Assembly: GCA_944322805.1 (NCBI GenBank)
Contig: CALUQC010000013.1
Coordinates: 1 to 40,642 of the forward strand
Length of the DNA: 40,642 nt
Source of the DNA: an uncultured Bacteroidales bacterium
Lineage (GTDB): Bacteria; Bacteroidota; Bacteroidia; Bacteroidales; UBA932
Direction of reading: 5' to 3'
The notes below the pieces were generated by a model. It was given only the letters and a program-made list of their open reading frames with translations, did not search any database and was not told where the DNA came from. A program made the position numbers and the translations under genes. Shown one piece after another: positions 23,670 through 32,008 of the stretch. Every line of letters begins with the position of its first letter. Position 1 is the stretch's first letter.

Positions 23670-25028
23670 ATGAAGATTATAATAGCAGGAGCAGGCGACG
23701 TCGGCACCCACCTTGCCAAAATGCTGAGTACCAATTCAAACAATATTACAGTCATTGACGAGAAGAAGGAAAGGCTGATGACATTGTCCGAATATACTGA
23801 CATCATCACGGTGGAAGGCAATCCGTCATCCATTGCAGTGCTGAAAGAGGCAGGAGTGGAGGATGCGGACCTGTTCATAGCCGTCAGTCCAAACGAATCC
23901 CAGGAGGTGAACATAGTCAGTGCGATACTGGCTAAACAGATGGGGGCAAGGAAGGTGACGTCCAGGGTGGACAACGAGGAATATCTGTCTTACGAAAACA
24001 AACTGCTGTTCACGCAGATGGGCATTGACCTGATGTTCTATCCGGAAAAAATCGCAGCAGGCGAAATCATGGAACTGCTGAAACGCACAGCATCGGCCGA
24101 ATCCATAGATTTTGCCAGAGGGAAACTGCAAATGGCGGTATTCAAATTAGAGGAAGACTCTCCCGTCATTGACATGAAAGTGGGGGAATTCGCCGCCGCA
24201 CTGCCGTCAGAGTCGCTGACATTCAGGGTCGTAGCCATTTCCAGGAACAACGAGACCATCATTCCCAAAGTCGATACGCGCTTCAAGTATCACGATTTAG
24301 TGTTCATCATCGCCACTCGGGAGGGAATGCAAAGCCTGATGAAATTCATCGGGAAAAGCAATATCGAAGTCAACAAACTGATGATATTGGGCGGAGGCCC
24401 GATAGGGGAAATGGTAGCGAAGCAGCTCAGCAAGCAGATAGACAGCATCAAGATCATCGAGATGAAAAAGGACAGGTGCATAGAACTGTCCGAGACGCTG
24501 CCAGACAATGTCATAGTGGTCAACGGAGACGGCAGGAATTCAGATACTCTTGCCGAGGAGTCTGTCAAGGACTACGATGCCTTTGTTGCCGTCACGAGCA
24601 GCACAGAGACCAATATCCTCACCTGTGCAGCGGCAAAGAAACTGGGTGTCGGCAGGACCATTGCCGAAGTGGAAAACCTTGAATACATAAAATTGGCGGA
24701 AGGCATGGGAGTGGATGCCGTCATAAACAAGAAACTTATCACGGCAGGCAGGATTTTCAAGTTCACCCTGAGCGACAAGGTGCATTTCGTCAAATACATG
24801 AGCGGCACGAATGCCGAAATACTGGAGTTCGTGGTGGCTCCGGGAAGCTGGATCACGAAAGGCAAGCTGAAAGACCTGAGTTTTCCGCAGAATGCCATCA
24901 TCGGGGGAATCATCCGCGGCAACGAGTCATTCATCGCCGTGGGAGATTCGGAAATCGAAGCGTACGACAGGGTGGCGGTTTTTGCGCTGCCGGAAGTTGT
25001 CAAGGATGTTGACAAGTTTTTCAGATAA
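23670..25028 (+). CDS. trkA: Trk-system potassium uptake regulatory protein TrkA
   Basis: 452 residues with two RCK modules in tandem. RCK-N1 begins IIIAGAGDVGTHLAKML (GxGxxG at 6-11) and has the acidic residue of VIDEKKERL for NAD binding; RCK-N2 begins LMILGGGPIGEMVAKQL around residue 233 with VVNGDGRNSDTL. Each is followed by an RCK-C (TrkA-C) domain (FKLEEDSPVIDMKVGEF and FVVAPGSWITKGKLKDL). TrkA is the cytoplasmic NAD/ATP-sensing ring that gates the TrkH channel. In many genomes trkH is adjacent; here the next gene, 13 bases on, encodes an ABC-F protein instead. Confidence 0.93.
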   Translation: MKIIIAGAGDVGTHLAKMLSTNSNNITVIDEKKERLMTLSEYTDIITVEGNPSSIAVLKEAGVEDADLFIAVSPNESQEVNIVSAILAKQMGARKVTSRVDNEEYLSYENKLLFTQMGIDLMFYPEKIAAGEIMELLKRTASAESIDFARGKLQMAVFKLEEDSPVIDMKVGEFAAALPSESLTFRVVAISRNNETIIPKVDTRFKYHDLVFIIATREGMQSLMKFIGKSNIEVNKLMILGGGPIGEMVAKQLSKQIDSIKIIEMKKDRCIELSETLPDNVIVVNGDGRNSDTLAEESVKDYDAFVAVTSSTETNILTCAAAKKLGVGRTIAEVENLEYIKLAEGMGVDAVINKKLITAGRIFKFTLSDKVHFVKYMSGTNAEILEFVVAPGSWITKGKLKDLSFPQNAIIGGIIRGNESFIAVGDSEIEAYDRVAVFALPEVVKDVDKFFR

Positions 25029-25041
25029 GGATAACAACGTC

Positions 25042-26910
25042 ATGGCGAGTTACTTGCAGATAGAGAACATTTCCAAATCATACGGGCCGAAGGTATTGTT
25101 CGAAAACATAGGATTCAACATAAACGAAGGGGACAAAATCGCCCTTATTGCGCCGAACGGCACGGGAAAGACTTCTCTGCTGAAAATATTGGCCGGAAAG
25201 GACAAGTCCGACTCCGGCGGAAAAATCACTTTTCTTAAAAATATCGGCATATCCTTTCTGGAACAGGAATACGATTTCTGCCCCGAGAATGACATCTTCA
25301 CCCAGATAATGTCGCACAGCAGGGAGCTGACGTCATCCATGGACAGCGACAGGCTGATGCATTACGAACTCAGGGTCAGGCAGTTCCTGACAAATTTCAA
25401 GCTGACTGACTTCTCGAAAAAGATGAAGGAACTTTCCGGAGGAGAAATAAAAAGGGTCGCCCTCACGGAAATGCTGGCTTCCGAAGCTGATTTTTTCATA
25501 ATGGACGAGCCGACCAATCACCTGGATATAGATGCGATAGAATTTTTGGAGGGTTATCTTTCCCGGTCGAGATGCACGCTGCTGATGGTGACACATGACA
25601 GGTATTTTCTCGACAACATCTGCAACACGGTGATGGAACTGGACCACGGAGCTGTCTATGTCTACAAGGGAGGATACCGGAACTATCTCGAAAAAAGGTC
25701 CGAAAGGATAGCCAGCTTCAACGCCGAGACGGACAAGGTGCGCAATATCCTGAGACGGGAGCTGGAATGGATGAGAAGCACGCCCCAGGCCCGTACCGGC
25801 AAGGCTAAATACAGAATCGACGCCTTTCACGAACTTAAGGACAGGGCTTCCCGGGTGCGGACCGAAAAGGCGGTGTCCATGGATGACGTCAAGGGCAGCT
25901 CGCGGCTCGGCACCAAGATAATAAACTGCAAGGACGTATCTTTCCGCTACGGTGACGAGTGCTACATGGATCATTTCACCTACAATTTCCAGAGATACGA
26001 AAAAGTCGGCATAGTCGGAAAGAACGGCGCGGGGAAAAGTACGTTCCTGAATCTTCTGACAGGGAACTACACTCCGGACATGGTTTGTACCGACGCCCGG
26101 GAATATGCGGTGCGGGACAGTGACGATATGCGCGGACTGCTGACCGGCACCATTGAAAGGGGCGAATCGCTTAAAATCGGGTATTACCGTCAGACAGGCA
26201 TGGAATTCAATCCCGAGGACACCGTACTGGATGCAGTCAATGACACTTACCTGCTCGGACGCTTCCTGTTTCCGCACGACATGCTGCACAACAGGATAGG
26301 TACCCTGAGCGGCGGTGAAAAACGCAGGCTTTACCTGCTGTCCATCCTGAAAGAGAAACCCAACCTGCTGATTCTCGACGAGCCCACGAACGACCTGGAC
26401 ATCGTGACGCTGAATGTGCTGGAAGAATATCTGAAAGAATTTTCCGGCTCCCTGATCATCGTATCGCACGACAGGCATTTCCTGGACAGGCTTGCCGACC
26501 ATCTTTTCGTATTCTGCGGGGACGGGGTCATAAAGGATTTCACGGGCAGCTACAGCAGCTACCGGGCTTTCATCAAGGAATACGAGGCGGAAAGGAAGGC
26601 GGAAATGCAGCGCGATATGCCGGACCGGGCCAAGTCTAAGGGACAAAGCAGGGCGCAGGATGCGGGTGCGTCAGGAAAACAGGATGCCGCAGGCGGCAAA
26701 CGCAGGCTGAGCTACAGGGAGCAACGCGAACTCGAACAGCTTGAAAAAGATATCGAAGCCCTCAATGCAGAGAAGGCCGGACTTGAAAAGGACCTTAACA
26801 GCGGCTCCCTGTCATACGGCGAACTGCAGAAGGCTTCGGAGCGTATCGGGGAAATCATTGCACTTGTAGATGCAAAGGAGACCCGCTGGCTCGAATTATC
26901 GATAATATGA
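25042..26910 (+). CDS. ABC-F family ATPase (Uup-like)
   Basis: 622 residues, soluble, two ATP-binding cassettes in one chain. Cassette 1: Walker A APNGTGKTS (about 35-43), LSGGEIKRVAL and Walker B FFIMDEPTNHLD. Cassette 2: GKNGAGKST (about 332-340), LSGGEKRRLYL, and LLILDEPTNDLD. The linker between them is charged and helical, as in ribosome-binding ABC-F proteins. The C-terminus (about 550-622) is a coiled coil, REQRELEQLEKDIEALNAEKAGL, of the Uup type. Uup-like proteins act on ribosomes and in DNA-intermediate handling; drug resistance is not implied. ATG 25042 starts with MASYLQIENISKSYG, the usual N-terminus. Confidence 0.92.
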   Translation: MASYLQIENISKSYGPKVLFENIGFNINEGDKIALIAPNGTGKTSLLKILAGKDKSDSGGKITFLKNIGISFLEQEYDFCPENDIFTQIMSHSRELTSSMDSDRLMHYELRVRQFLTNFKLTDFSKKMKELSGGEIKRVALTEMLASEADFFIMDEPTNHLDIDAIEFLEGYLSRSRCTLLMVTHDRYFLDNICNTVMELDHGAVYVYKGGYRNYLEKRSERIASFNAETDKVRNILRRELEWMRSTPQARTGKAKYRIDAFHELKDRASRVRTEKAVSMDDVKGSSRLGTKIINCKDVSFRYGDECYMDHFTYNFQRYEKVGIVGKNGAGKSTFLNLLTGNYTPDMVCTDAREYAVRDSDDMRGLLTGTIERGESLKIGYYRQTGMEFNPEDTVLDAVNDTYLLGRFLFPHDMLHNRIGTLSGGEKRRLYLLSILKEKPNLLILDEPTNDLDIVTLNVLEEYLKEFSGSLIIVSHDRHFLDRLADHLFVFCGDGVIKDFTGSYSSYRAFIKEYEAERKAEMQRDMPDRAKSKGQSRAQDAGASGKQDAAGGKRRLSYREQRELEQLEKDIEALNAEKAGLEKDLNSGSLSYGELQKASERIGEIIALVDAKETRWLELSII

Positions 26911-26915
26911 ATCGA

Positions 26916-28196
26916 TCAGAAAGCCAGTCTGGCCCAGGGCATGACGCCGGCCGGAGCCTGTCCGTGAAGAAGCAAATCCTTCATCTTGTCCATGTACGGC
27001 TCCACATGGGAATAAAAAAGGTAATATCCCTCGCACAGGGCGCTGAGACCAGTCTCACCGGACTCGGTCCGGTTGAAACGATGCTTCGGGCATTCCCCGT
27101 GGCAGGCAAAGAAATATTTGCACCTCAGACATTTTGACGGCAGGCCGTTGCGCTTGTCGATACCGAACTTGGTCTGGACCGCGGAACTCATCATCTCTCT
27201 GAGAGACGTTTCCGCTATGTTGCCCACCTTGTACCGTGGATAGACGAAATGGTCGCATGAATACAGGTCTCCGTTATGCTCTATTACGGAATTTCCTCCA
27301 CAGGTCTCGGCATAGGCACAGGTGCCGGGAGCCTCTCCGCACCAGTTGGCCAGGGTGCAGTCGAAAAGATTCACGAAATACCTCCCTACGTCGTTCAGTA
27401 CCCAGTAGTCGAATATGTCGCACATGAATTTCCCGTACCCCCGGGACGATACCGACCAGAATGCTATCTGCGCCCCTTCTTCGTCCGGGTCCACGATAAA
27501 CGGCCTTACGCCCCTGACAGACTTCCCTTTCTTGTCCTCGGGGTACCTGACATGTTCCACTACCGGCATGAACTGCATGAACCGGGTCCCGAGCTGCTTC
27601 AGAAACCGGTAGACCTCCAGGCCGCGGCCCTCGGATGCCTTGTTTACCGTGGACATGGTATTGTACTCCACGCCGTACCGGTACATGATATCTATGCCGC
27701 GCATCACCTTGCCGAACGTAGGGGCTCCCCCCTTGTCCTTGCGGTATTTGTCATGGATGTCTTCCGGGCCGTCGATGGAGACTCCCACCAAAAAGCCGTT
27801 GTCCTTGAAAAAGGATGCGAATTCCGGTGTTATCAAGGTCCCGTTGGTCTGTATGGTATTGTGAATCAGCTTGTCCCCGCAATACTTCTGTTGCAGTTCC
27901 ACCGCTTTCCGGTAAAAGTCAATACCGAGGATCAGCGGCTCTCCCCCATGCCAGTTGAAAGTGACTTCCTGAACATCGTTGGCATCGATATATTCCCTGA
28001 TGCATCTTTCGAGCATCTCGAAAGTCATTTTCGGCTCACGGCCCCCGTATATTTCCGCCTTGTCCAGATAGTAGCAGTAATGGCAGTCGAGATTGCACAG
28101 CGACCCGGCCGGTTTCAGCATTATGTTGAACTGCATGGGGCCGGCCAGCCTGACGGCATCGCCGAGAGTGATGGTATCCTTGAATGTTTTCGGCAT
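26916..28196 (-). CDS. Anaerobic sulfatase-maturating enzyme-like radical SAM/SPASM protein
   Basis: 426 residues. Radical SAM cluster C34-NLD-C38-HY-C41 after FNIMLKPAGSL, NWHGGEPLILG for S-adenosylmethionine binding, and QTNGTLI, VSIDGP. The C-terminal SPASM region has further cysteines: CGEAPGTCAYAETCGG, YSCDHFVYP and CLRCKYFFACHGECPKHRF, enough for two auxiliary [4Fe-4S] clusters. anSMEs oxidise a Cys or Ser of arylsulfatases to formylglycine; the whole pattern fits this family well. No sulfatase lies in the window, so the substrate must be encoded elsewhere. It starts three bases after the FN3 lipoprotein gene, which is probably cotranscribed. Confidence 0.88.
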   Translation of the reverse strand: MPKTFKDTITLGDAVRLAGPMQFNIMLKPAGSLCNLDCHYCYYLDKAEIYGGREPKMTFEMLERCIREYIDANDVQEVTFNWHGGEPLILGIDFYRKAVELQQKYCGDKLIHNTIQTNGTLITPEFASFFKDNGFLVGVSIDGPEDIHDKYRKDKGGAPTFGKVMRGIDIMYRYGVEYNTMSTVNKASEGRGLEVYRFLKQLGTRFMQFMPVVEHVRYPEDKKGKSVRGVRPFIVDPDEEGAQIAFWSVSSRGYGKFMCDIFDYWVLNDVGRYFVNLFDCTLANWCGEAPGTCAYAETCGGNSVIEHNGDLYSCDHFVYPRYKVGNIAETSLREMMSSAVQTKFGIDKRNGLPSKCLRCKYFFACHGECPKHRFNRTESGETGLSALCEGYYLFYSHVEPYMDKMKDLLLHGQAPAGVMPWARLAF

Positions 28197-28199
28197 ATT

Positions 28200-28634
28200 C
28201 TACAGTTTTGTTTCTGTTGTACCCATGTCAGTGCCCGTGTCAGGCGTTTCCACGAGAGGAACATCAATGGTATTGGAAACCGTGAAATCGGAATAGTCGT
28301 AGCCGTTGACCGCACGTACGCGGAAACTGTAGGACTTTCCAGTCTCGACATCCGGCACTGTTCCGGAGGTCTCGCTGATCTGTGTCAGTTCTTCCACTGA
28401 ATTTCCGTCTCCGTCCTCCAGGTAAATATTATAGTGGGATGCGCCGCTTACAGGCTCCCATGACAGCAGCAATGTATCCGTTTCGAAAAGCGACAGGACC
28501 GCGCCGGTGGGAGCGGGCAGCACCATCCTGTTTTCCGGGGCATGTTTTCCGCATCCGGCTGTCGATACGAGCCCCGCCAGGAGCAGCAGGACTGTCCCGA
28601 CAGAGTCTTTATTGAAAATCCCTGAATATTTCAT
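28200..28634 (-). CDS. Small fibronectin type III-like lipoprotein
   Basis: 144 residues. The signal peptide has a hydrophobic run VGTVLLLLAGL and the lipobox STAGC. A single FN3-like domain follows: PAPTGAVLSLFETDTLLLSWEPVSGASHYNIYLEDGD, then SYSFRVRAVNGYDYSDFT, the usual Trp and Tyr framework. The last 20 residues are rich in Thr, Asp and Glu. Start ATG 28634 is preferred over a longer frame from 28715 because it begins the signal peptide and because a -7 box lies between the two. No function is known; it precedes the anSME-like gene in one operon. Confidence 0.75.
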   Translation of the reverse strand: MKYSGIFNKDSVGTVLLLLAGLVSTAGCGKHAPENRMVLPAPTGAVLSLFETDTLLLSWEPVSGASHYNIYLEDGDGNSVEELTQISETSGTVPDVETGKSYSFRVRAVNGYDYSDFTVSNTIDVPLVETPDTGTDMGTTETKL

Positions 28635-28676
28635 GGTCTGTGAAAATTTTTCATTCCGGAAACCTTTCCGGACCTG

Positions 28677-28684
28677 CAAATTTA
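28677..28684 (-). promoter_or_regulatory. Putative -7 element for the FN3 lipoprotein operon
   Basis: On the minus strand TAAATTTG, then CAG, 43 bases before the chosen start. No clear TTG at the -33 position. It supports the shorter start. Confidence 0.5.
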
Positions 28685-28714
28685 TGAAAGTGTTTTGAGA
28701 AACTGAATTTTTCA

Positions 28715-28727
28715 TGACATTATGTCA
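28715..28727. promoter_or_regulatory. Candidate operator between lipoprotein and ferritin genes
   Basis: TGACAT-T-ATGTCA is a perfect 6+1+6 inverted repeat in the 171-bp divergent gap. A second inverted repeat, CCGGT-TTATG-ACCGG at 28768-28782, lies 23 bases before the ferritin ATG. Either could bind a regulator of ferritin; neither matches a site I know. Confidence 0.3.
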
Positions 28728-28805
28728 CTTCCTGTTTCTCCGGCATCGATATTGCGGTAGCATCCGACCGGTTTATGACCGGAAATAACTTAAAAACATC
28801 ATATC

Positions 28806-29285
28806 ATGATTACCGAAAAATTACAAAACGCCATCAACGACCAGATTACCGCTGAATTGTGGTCATCCAATCTCTATCTCCAGATGTCTTTCTACATGCA
28901 GAAAGAAGGCTGGGACGGTGCAGCCCACTGGCTTGCAAAGCAGTCCGACGAGGAAAAAGAGCACGCAATCGACATGGCCGGCTACCTTATCAAACGTGGC
29001 GGCGAGGCTAAAGTCGCAATGATAGACGTCGTGCCTCAGGGCTGGGGCAGCTATGCCGAGGTATTCGAGCATGTCTACAAACATGAATGTCATGTTTCCG
29101 AACTGATAAACAGCCTCGTGGATGTGGCATCCGCTGAAAAGGACAAGGCTACCCAGGATTTCCTGTGGAATTACGTGCGCGAGCAGGTCGAGGAAGAGGC
29201 TACCGCCGCAGGAATCGTGGACAAGATAAAGAAGATCAGCGGGAACGGACTGTTTTATCTTGATGCCGAACTGGCAAAAAGATAA
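28806..29285 (+). CDS. ftnA: Bacterial ferritin (FtnA)
   Basis: 159 residues, a non-haem ferritin of the FtnA type. Ferroxidase-centre residues are all in place: E17, E50, H53, E94 and Q127, with E126, E129 and E130 for the third iron site. SNLYLQMSFYMQKEGWDGAAHWL and EEKEHA are family signatures. Twenty-four subunits form a cytoplasmic iron-storage shell that oxidises Fe2+. It stands alone, followed by a strong terminator shared with the convergent ferredoxin gene. The promoter is not obvious; TAACTTAA at 28786-28793 fits the -7 box only partly. Confidence 0.95.
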   Translation: MITEKLQNAINDQITAELWSSNLYLQMSFYMQKEGWDGAAHWLAKQSDEEKEHAIDMAGYLIKRGGEAKVAMIDVVPQGWGSYAEVFEHVYKHECHVSELINSLVDVASAEKDKATQDFLWNYVREQVEEEATAAGIVDKIKKISGNGLFYLDAELAKR

Positions 29286-29337
29286 TCCCGGGCCGGCGGC
29301 ACAGACTTCACCCGATACTACGGGGCCGGCAAAACGG

Positions 29338-29375
29338 AAAAAGGGACCTGACCGCATGGTCAGGTCCCTTTTTTT
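29338..29375. terminator. Bidirectional terminator between ftnA and the ferredoxin gene
   Basis: A perfect 13-bp stem, AAGGGACCTGACC (29341-29353) with GGTCAGGTCCCTT (29358-29370), and a GCAT loop. T-rich on the right (29371-29375) and A-rich on the left (29338-29342), so it can end transcripts from both sides. Confidence 0.93.
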
Positions 29376-29391
29376 ATTCAAAAAAATCGGA

Positions 29392-29562
29392 TTACTCGGC
29401 CGGTGAAATGGCACCCATAGGGCATGCATCGGCACAAGTACCGCAGTCAACGCAAAGTGCAGGGTCGATCTTGTAGATATCGCCCTCGCTGATAGCTCCT
29501 GAAGGGCACTCTGAAATGCAGGTGCCGCAAGCTACGCAGTCATCAGAAATTTTGTAAGCCAT
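29392..29562 (-). CDS. 2[4Fe-4S] ferredoxin
   Basis: 56 residues, reading MAYKISDDCVACGTCISECP at the start. It carries two CxxCxxCxxxCP motifs: C9/C12/C15/C19 and C38/C41/C44/C48, separated by the usual ISEGDIYKID hinge. This is a complete clostridial-type ferredoxin, a low-potential electron carrier in the cytoplasm, used by enzymes such as pyruvate:ferredoxin oxidoreductase. It has its own promoter and shares the terminator with ftnA. The calculated translation is mine from the minus strand; the reading frame is closed on both sides. Confidence 0.95.
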   Translation of the reverse strand: MAYKISDDCVACGTCISECPSGAISEGDIYKIDPALCVDCGTCADACPMGAISPAE

Positions 29563-29609
29563 GTTTCTATTCCTTTTAATGTTAATGTGTCATTTTCAAA
29601 AATGAAAGG

Positions 29610-29640
29610 CAAATTTATCCCATAATTTTTAATTTTCCAA
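29610..29640 (-). promoter_or_regulatory. Promoter for the ferredoxin gene
   Basis: On the minus strand TTG (29640-29638), a 20-base AT-rich spacer, TAAATTTG (29617-29610), 47 bases before the start codon. Confidence 0.75.
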
Positions 29641-29677
29641 TTTTATTTGAAGTATCCGACGCAAGAACAAATTAAAT

Positions 29678-29708
29678 TTGCTCTGCTCTCGGCTTCTTAA
29701 TATCTTTG
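29678..29708 (+). promoter_or_regulatory. Promoter for the DUF1573 gene
   Basis: TTG at 29678-29680, 20-base spacer, TATCTTTG at 29701-29708, followed by CA as at the obg promoter. It is 22 bases before the start codon. Confidence 0.78.
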
Positions 29709-29730
29709 CACTTCAGAAAACGAATCTTTC

Positions 29731-30828
29731 ATGAAAATATTCCGGATCATGCATATTGCAGCCCTGCTCTCTGCCATCGGCATTGCCGCAGGCCAGTTTC
29801 CGGCTTCGGCCCAGGAAAAAATCGGAAACATCGTCGAATTCGACAAGACCATCCACGATTTCGGCGACGTCATGCTCAGCGACGGACCGCTCAGCTGCAC
29901 CTTCACGATGAAAAATATCAGCGAAAAACCGGTAGTCATCTACAATGTGGTCACCTCCTGCGGCTGTACGGATGTGAAATGGACGCGCGAGCCGGTCAAG
30001 CCTGGCGCTTCCGGCACCATTTCGGCAGTCTACACCAACGACGAAGGTCCGTACCCTTTCGACAAGGGGCTGACAGCATACATATCCGGCATCAGCAGGC
30101 CTGTCATACTGAGGCTCAGGGGCATTGCCCATGAAAAACAACTCTCCCTTGAGGAAATGTACCCCATCAGGCTGCTCGGGGCGGGAATCAAAAGTCTCGA
30201 CCTGAAATGCGGCAACATCGAACAGGGTGGAAGCAGGAGCGACAAAGTGCACATAGCCAACATCACGGACTCCCCCATCGGCATCTCTTTCGAGAACGTA
30301 TCGCGGGGTCTGAGCATGAAAGTGTCGCCGAATCCGGTCCCGCCAAGGGGGATTGCGGAACTCAGCTATACGGTCACGGCCCAGAAAGATATCTGGGGAA
30401 GGAATCTCTATTATGCCACCCCGGTTGTAGACGGAAAATCCTCGGACAGGCAGATTTCAGTCTACGCCTTTACCAAGGACAATTTCAGCAAACTCTCGGC
30501 GGAAGAACGTGCCGAAGGATCCAGGCCGGTATTCGAGACCAATACTTTCACGACAGGCAAGATAAAAGCCGGAGAGAAAGCCGCCGCCGAATTTCCGTTC
30601 ACCAATGCAGGGAAAAATGACTTCGTCATATACAAGGCCGACGTGGACCGGGCAGGGACCGAAGTAAGCCTTCCTGGAGCCGTCAGGACGGGATGCAGCG
30701 GCAGCATAGGACTGACAGTAGACACTGCCGGCATGCCTGAAGGGGAAATGCTGGTGACGGCCACCCTTACGACCAACTCCCCTACACGCCCCATAGTCAA
30801 CCTGTTTCTTACCGGCTGGATAGAATAA
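29731..30828 (+). CDS. Exported DUF1573 protein
   Basis: 365 residues. Signal peptide 1-28 (cleavage after PASA). Residues 32-125 form a DUF1573 domain, an immunoglobulin-like fold seen mostly in Bacteroidota: FDKTIHDFGDVMLSDGPLSCTF, the characteristic SCGCTDVKWTREPVKPG and ISGISRPVILRLRGIA. A second, more divergent copy covers about 150-250 and a third 265-360 (TNTFTTGKIKAGEKAAAEFPFTNAG, GCSGSIGLTVD). Function unknown; probably periplasmic or surface. It starts from its own promoter and is followed 24 bases later by a membrane transporter gene, presumably cotranscribed. Confidence 0.85.
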   Translation: MKIFRIMHIAALLSAIGIAAGQFPASAQEKIGNIVEFDKTIHDFGDVMLSDGPLSCTFTMKNISEKPVVIYNVVTSCGCTDVKWTREPVKPGASGTISAVYTNDEGPYPFDKGLTAYISGISRPVILRLRGIAHEKQLSLEEMYPIRLLGAGIKSLDLKCGNIEQGGSRSDKVHIANITDSPIGISFENVSRGLSMKVSPNPVPPRGIAELSYTVTAQKDIWGRNLYYATPVVDGKSSDRQISVYAFTKDNFSKLSAEERAEGSRPVFETNTFTTGKIKAGEKAAAEFPFTNAGKNDFVIYKADVDRAGTEVSLPGAVRTGCSGSIGLTVDTAGMPEGEMLVTATLTTNSPTRPIVNLFLTGWIE

Positions 30829-30852
30829 CGTTTTCCGCTCCGGATTCTTCCT

Positions 30853-31935
30853 ATGACGCACCTGCTTTTGGACATATTGAGGAATTCCATACTTGTCACC
30901 GGGCTTGTGACAGTAATGATGATGCTTATCGAATCCATCGAGATAGAGACACGTACGCACTTTTTTTCCTCACTGAAAAAATCCGGATTCGGCCAGATCG
31001 TCTTTTCCGCATTTCTCGGACTGATACCGGGGTGCATTGGAGGATTCGCGGCAGTAACGCTCTACACAAGCCGGATGATAAGTTTCGGAGCACTGACAGC
31101 CATGATGATAGCTTCCTGCGGAGACGAAGCGTTCATGATCATCGCGATGAGTCCGGACAAGGCCCTGATGATTTTCTTCTGGCTGTTCATACTGGCGATA
31201 TTCTGCGGAGCCGTCATTGATTTTGCATTCGACAAGCTGAAAATAAGGGATTTCCGGGATTCCGGGAAATTCAAGGTGCCTTCGGCAACGGCCTTGCGGC
31301 AACATTCCGGCTGCCACTGCCATAACGGCTCCGGGGACAACTCGAGGAGGCTGTCAATACGCCGTGCGATCCTGTTCGTCGGCGTCATTGTCTTCATAGC
31401 GGCCATAGCAAGCGGCATACTCGAACACGACCATGGCGCAATCCGGGAGGAGGCAGACAGCAGTTTCAATTTCCTGAGCGAAACATGGATGCTTTACCTT
31501 TTTGCGGCTCTCGGCATCATTGTCCTGGCATTCATTGTCCTGGCGTCCGACCGTTTCATCGACGAACACCTCTGGGAACACATTGTCAAGAAACACCTTC
31601 CAGTCATATTCTGCTGGACTTTCGGCATTCTGCTTGTCGTGGAAATCGTGCTCGGTCAGTTGGACATGAGCAGTTGGATCAGCGACAATACCGCCCTTAT
31701 GATCCTGCTTGCCGCAGCTGTAGGCATTATTCCGGAATCCGGACCGCACCTGATTTTCGTCACGCTCTATGCCACCGGAGTAGTTCCGCTTCCTGTGCTG
31801 ATAGCCAGCTGCATTTCGCAGGACGGGCATTCTTCACTGCCTCTTCTGGCGGAAAACAAAAAGAGCTTCGCCGCAGCGAAGCTGATTAATTTCCTCATTG
31901 CCCTGCTCGTCGGTTACGGGTGTTTCCTGCTATGA
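30853..31935 (+). CDS. Putative manganese/arsenic-type permease (ArsP_2-like)
   Basis: 360 residues, about ten hydrophobic segments split by a soluble loop rich in His and Cys (RQHSGCHCHNGSGD, about 150-165). The two halves look like an inverted duplication: GLIPGCIGGFAAVTLY with SCGDEAFM in the first half and GIIPESGPHLIFVTLYATG with SQDGHSSLPL in the second. Proteins with these paired motifs are annotated as putative manganese transporters related to ArsP permeases. The HCH loop may bind metal. Specificity is not established. The gene ends a two-gene unit; a very long hairpin follows 17 bases later. Confidence 0.72.
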   Translation: MTHLLLDILRNSILVTGLVTVMMMLIESIEIETRTHFFSSLKKSGFGQIVFSAFLGLIPGCIGGFAAVTLYTSRMISFGALTAMMIASCGDEAFMIIAMSPDKALMIFFWLFILAIFCGAVIDFAFDKLKIRDFRDSGKFKVPSATALRQHSGCHCHNGSGDNSRRLSIRRAILFVGVIVFIAAIASGILEHDHGAIREEADSSFNFLSETWMLYLFAALGIIVLAFIVLASDRFIDEHLWEHIVKKHLPVIFCWTFGILLVVEIVLGQLDMSSWISDNTALMILLAAAVGIIPESGPHLIFVTLYATGVVPLPVLIASCISQDGHSSLPLLAENKKSFAAAKLINFLIALLVGYGCFLL

Positions 31936-31951
31936 TTTGGAATTGGGAACC

Positions 31952-32008
31952 ATTGGCCGGAATTTTTTCGGGACAGGAAAAACAGTCCCGAAAATAATTC
32001 CGGCCAAT
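31952..32008 (+). repeat. Long near-perfect hairpin after the permease gene
   Basis: Arms of 23 bases, 31952-31974 and 31985-32008, pair completely apart from one unpaired T at 31995; the loop is AGGAAAAACA. The stem contains GGCCGGAATT and its complement. No U-run follows, so it may act in RNA stability or as a factor-dependent terminator, or be a small inverted-repeat element. Confidence 0.88.

Noticed and set aside
24892..25041. Upstream extension of the ABC-F frame into trkA
   Set aside because: These 50 codons overlap trkA in another frame and do not resemble the family; ATG 25042 starts the normal N-terminus.
25333..26646. Minus-strand frame of 437 codons across the ABC-F gene
   Set aside because: Antisense shadow of a well-conserved ATPase with intact motifs.
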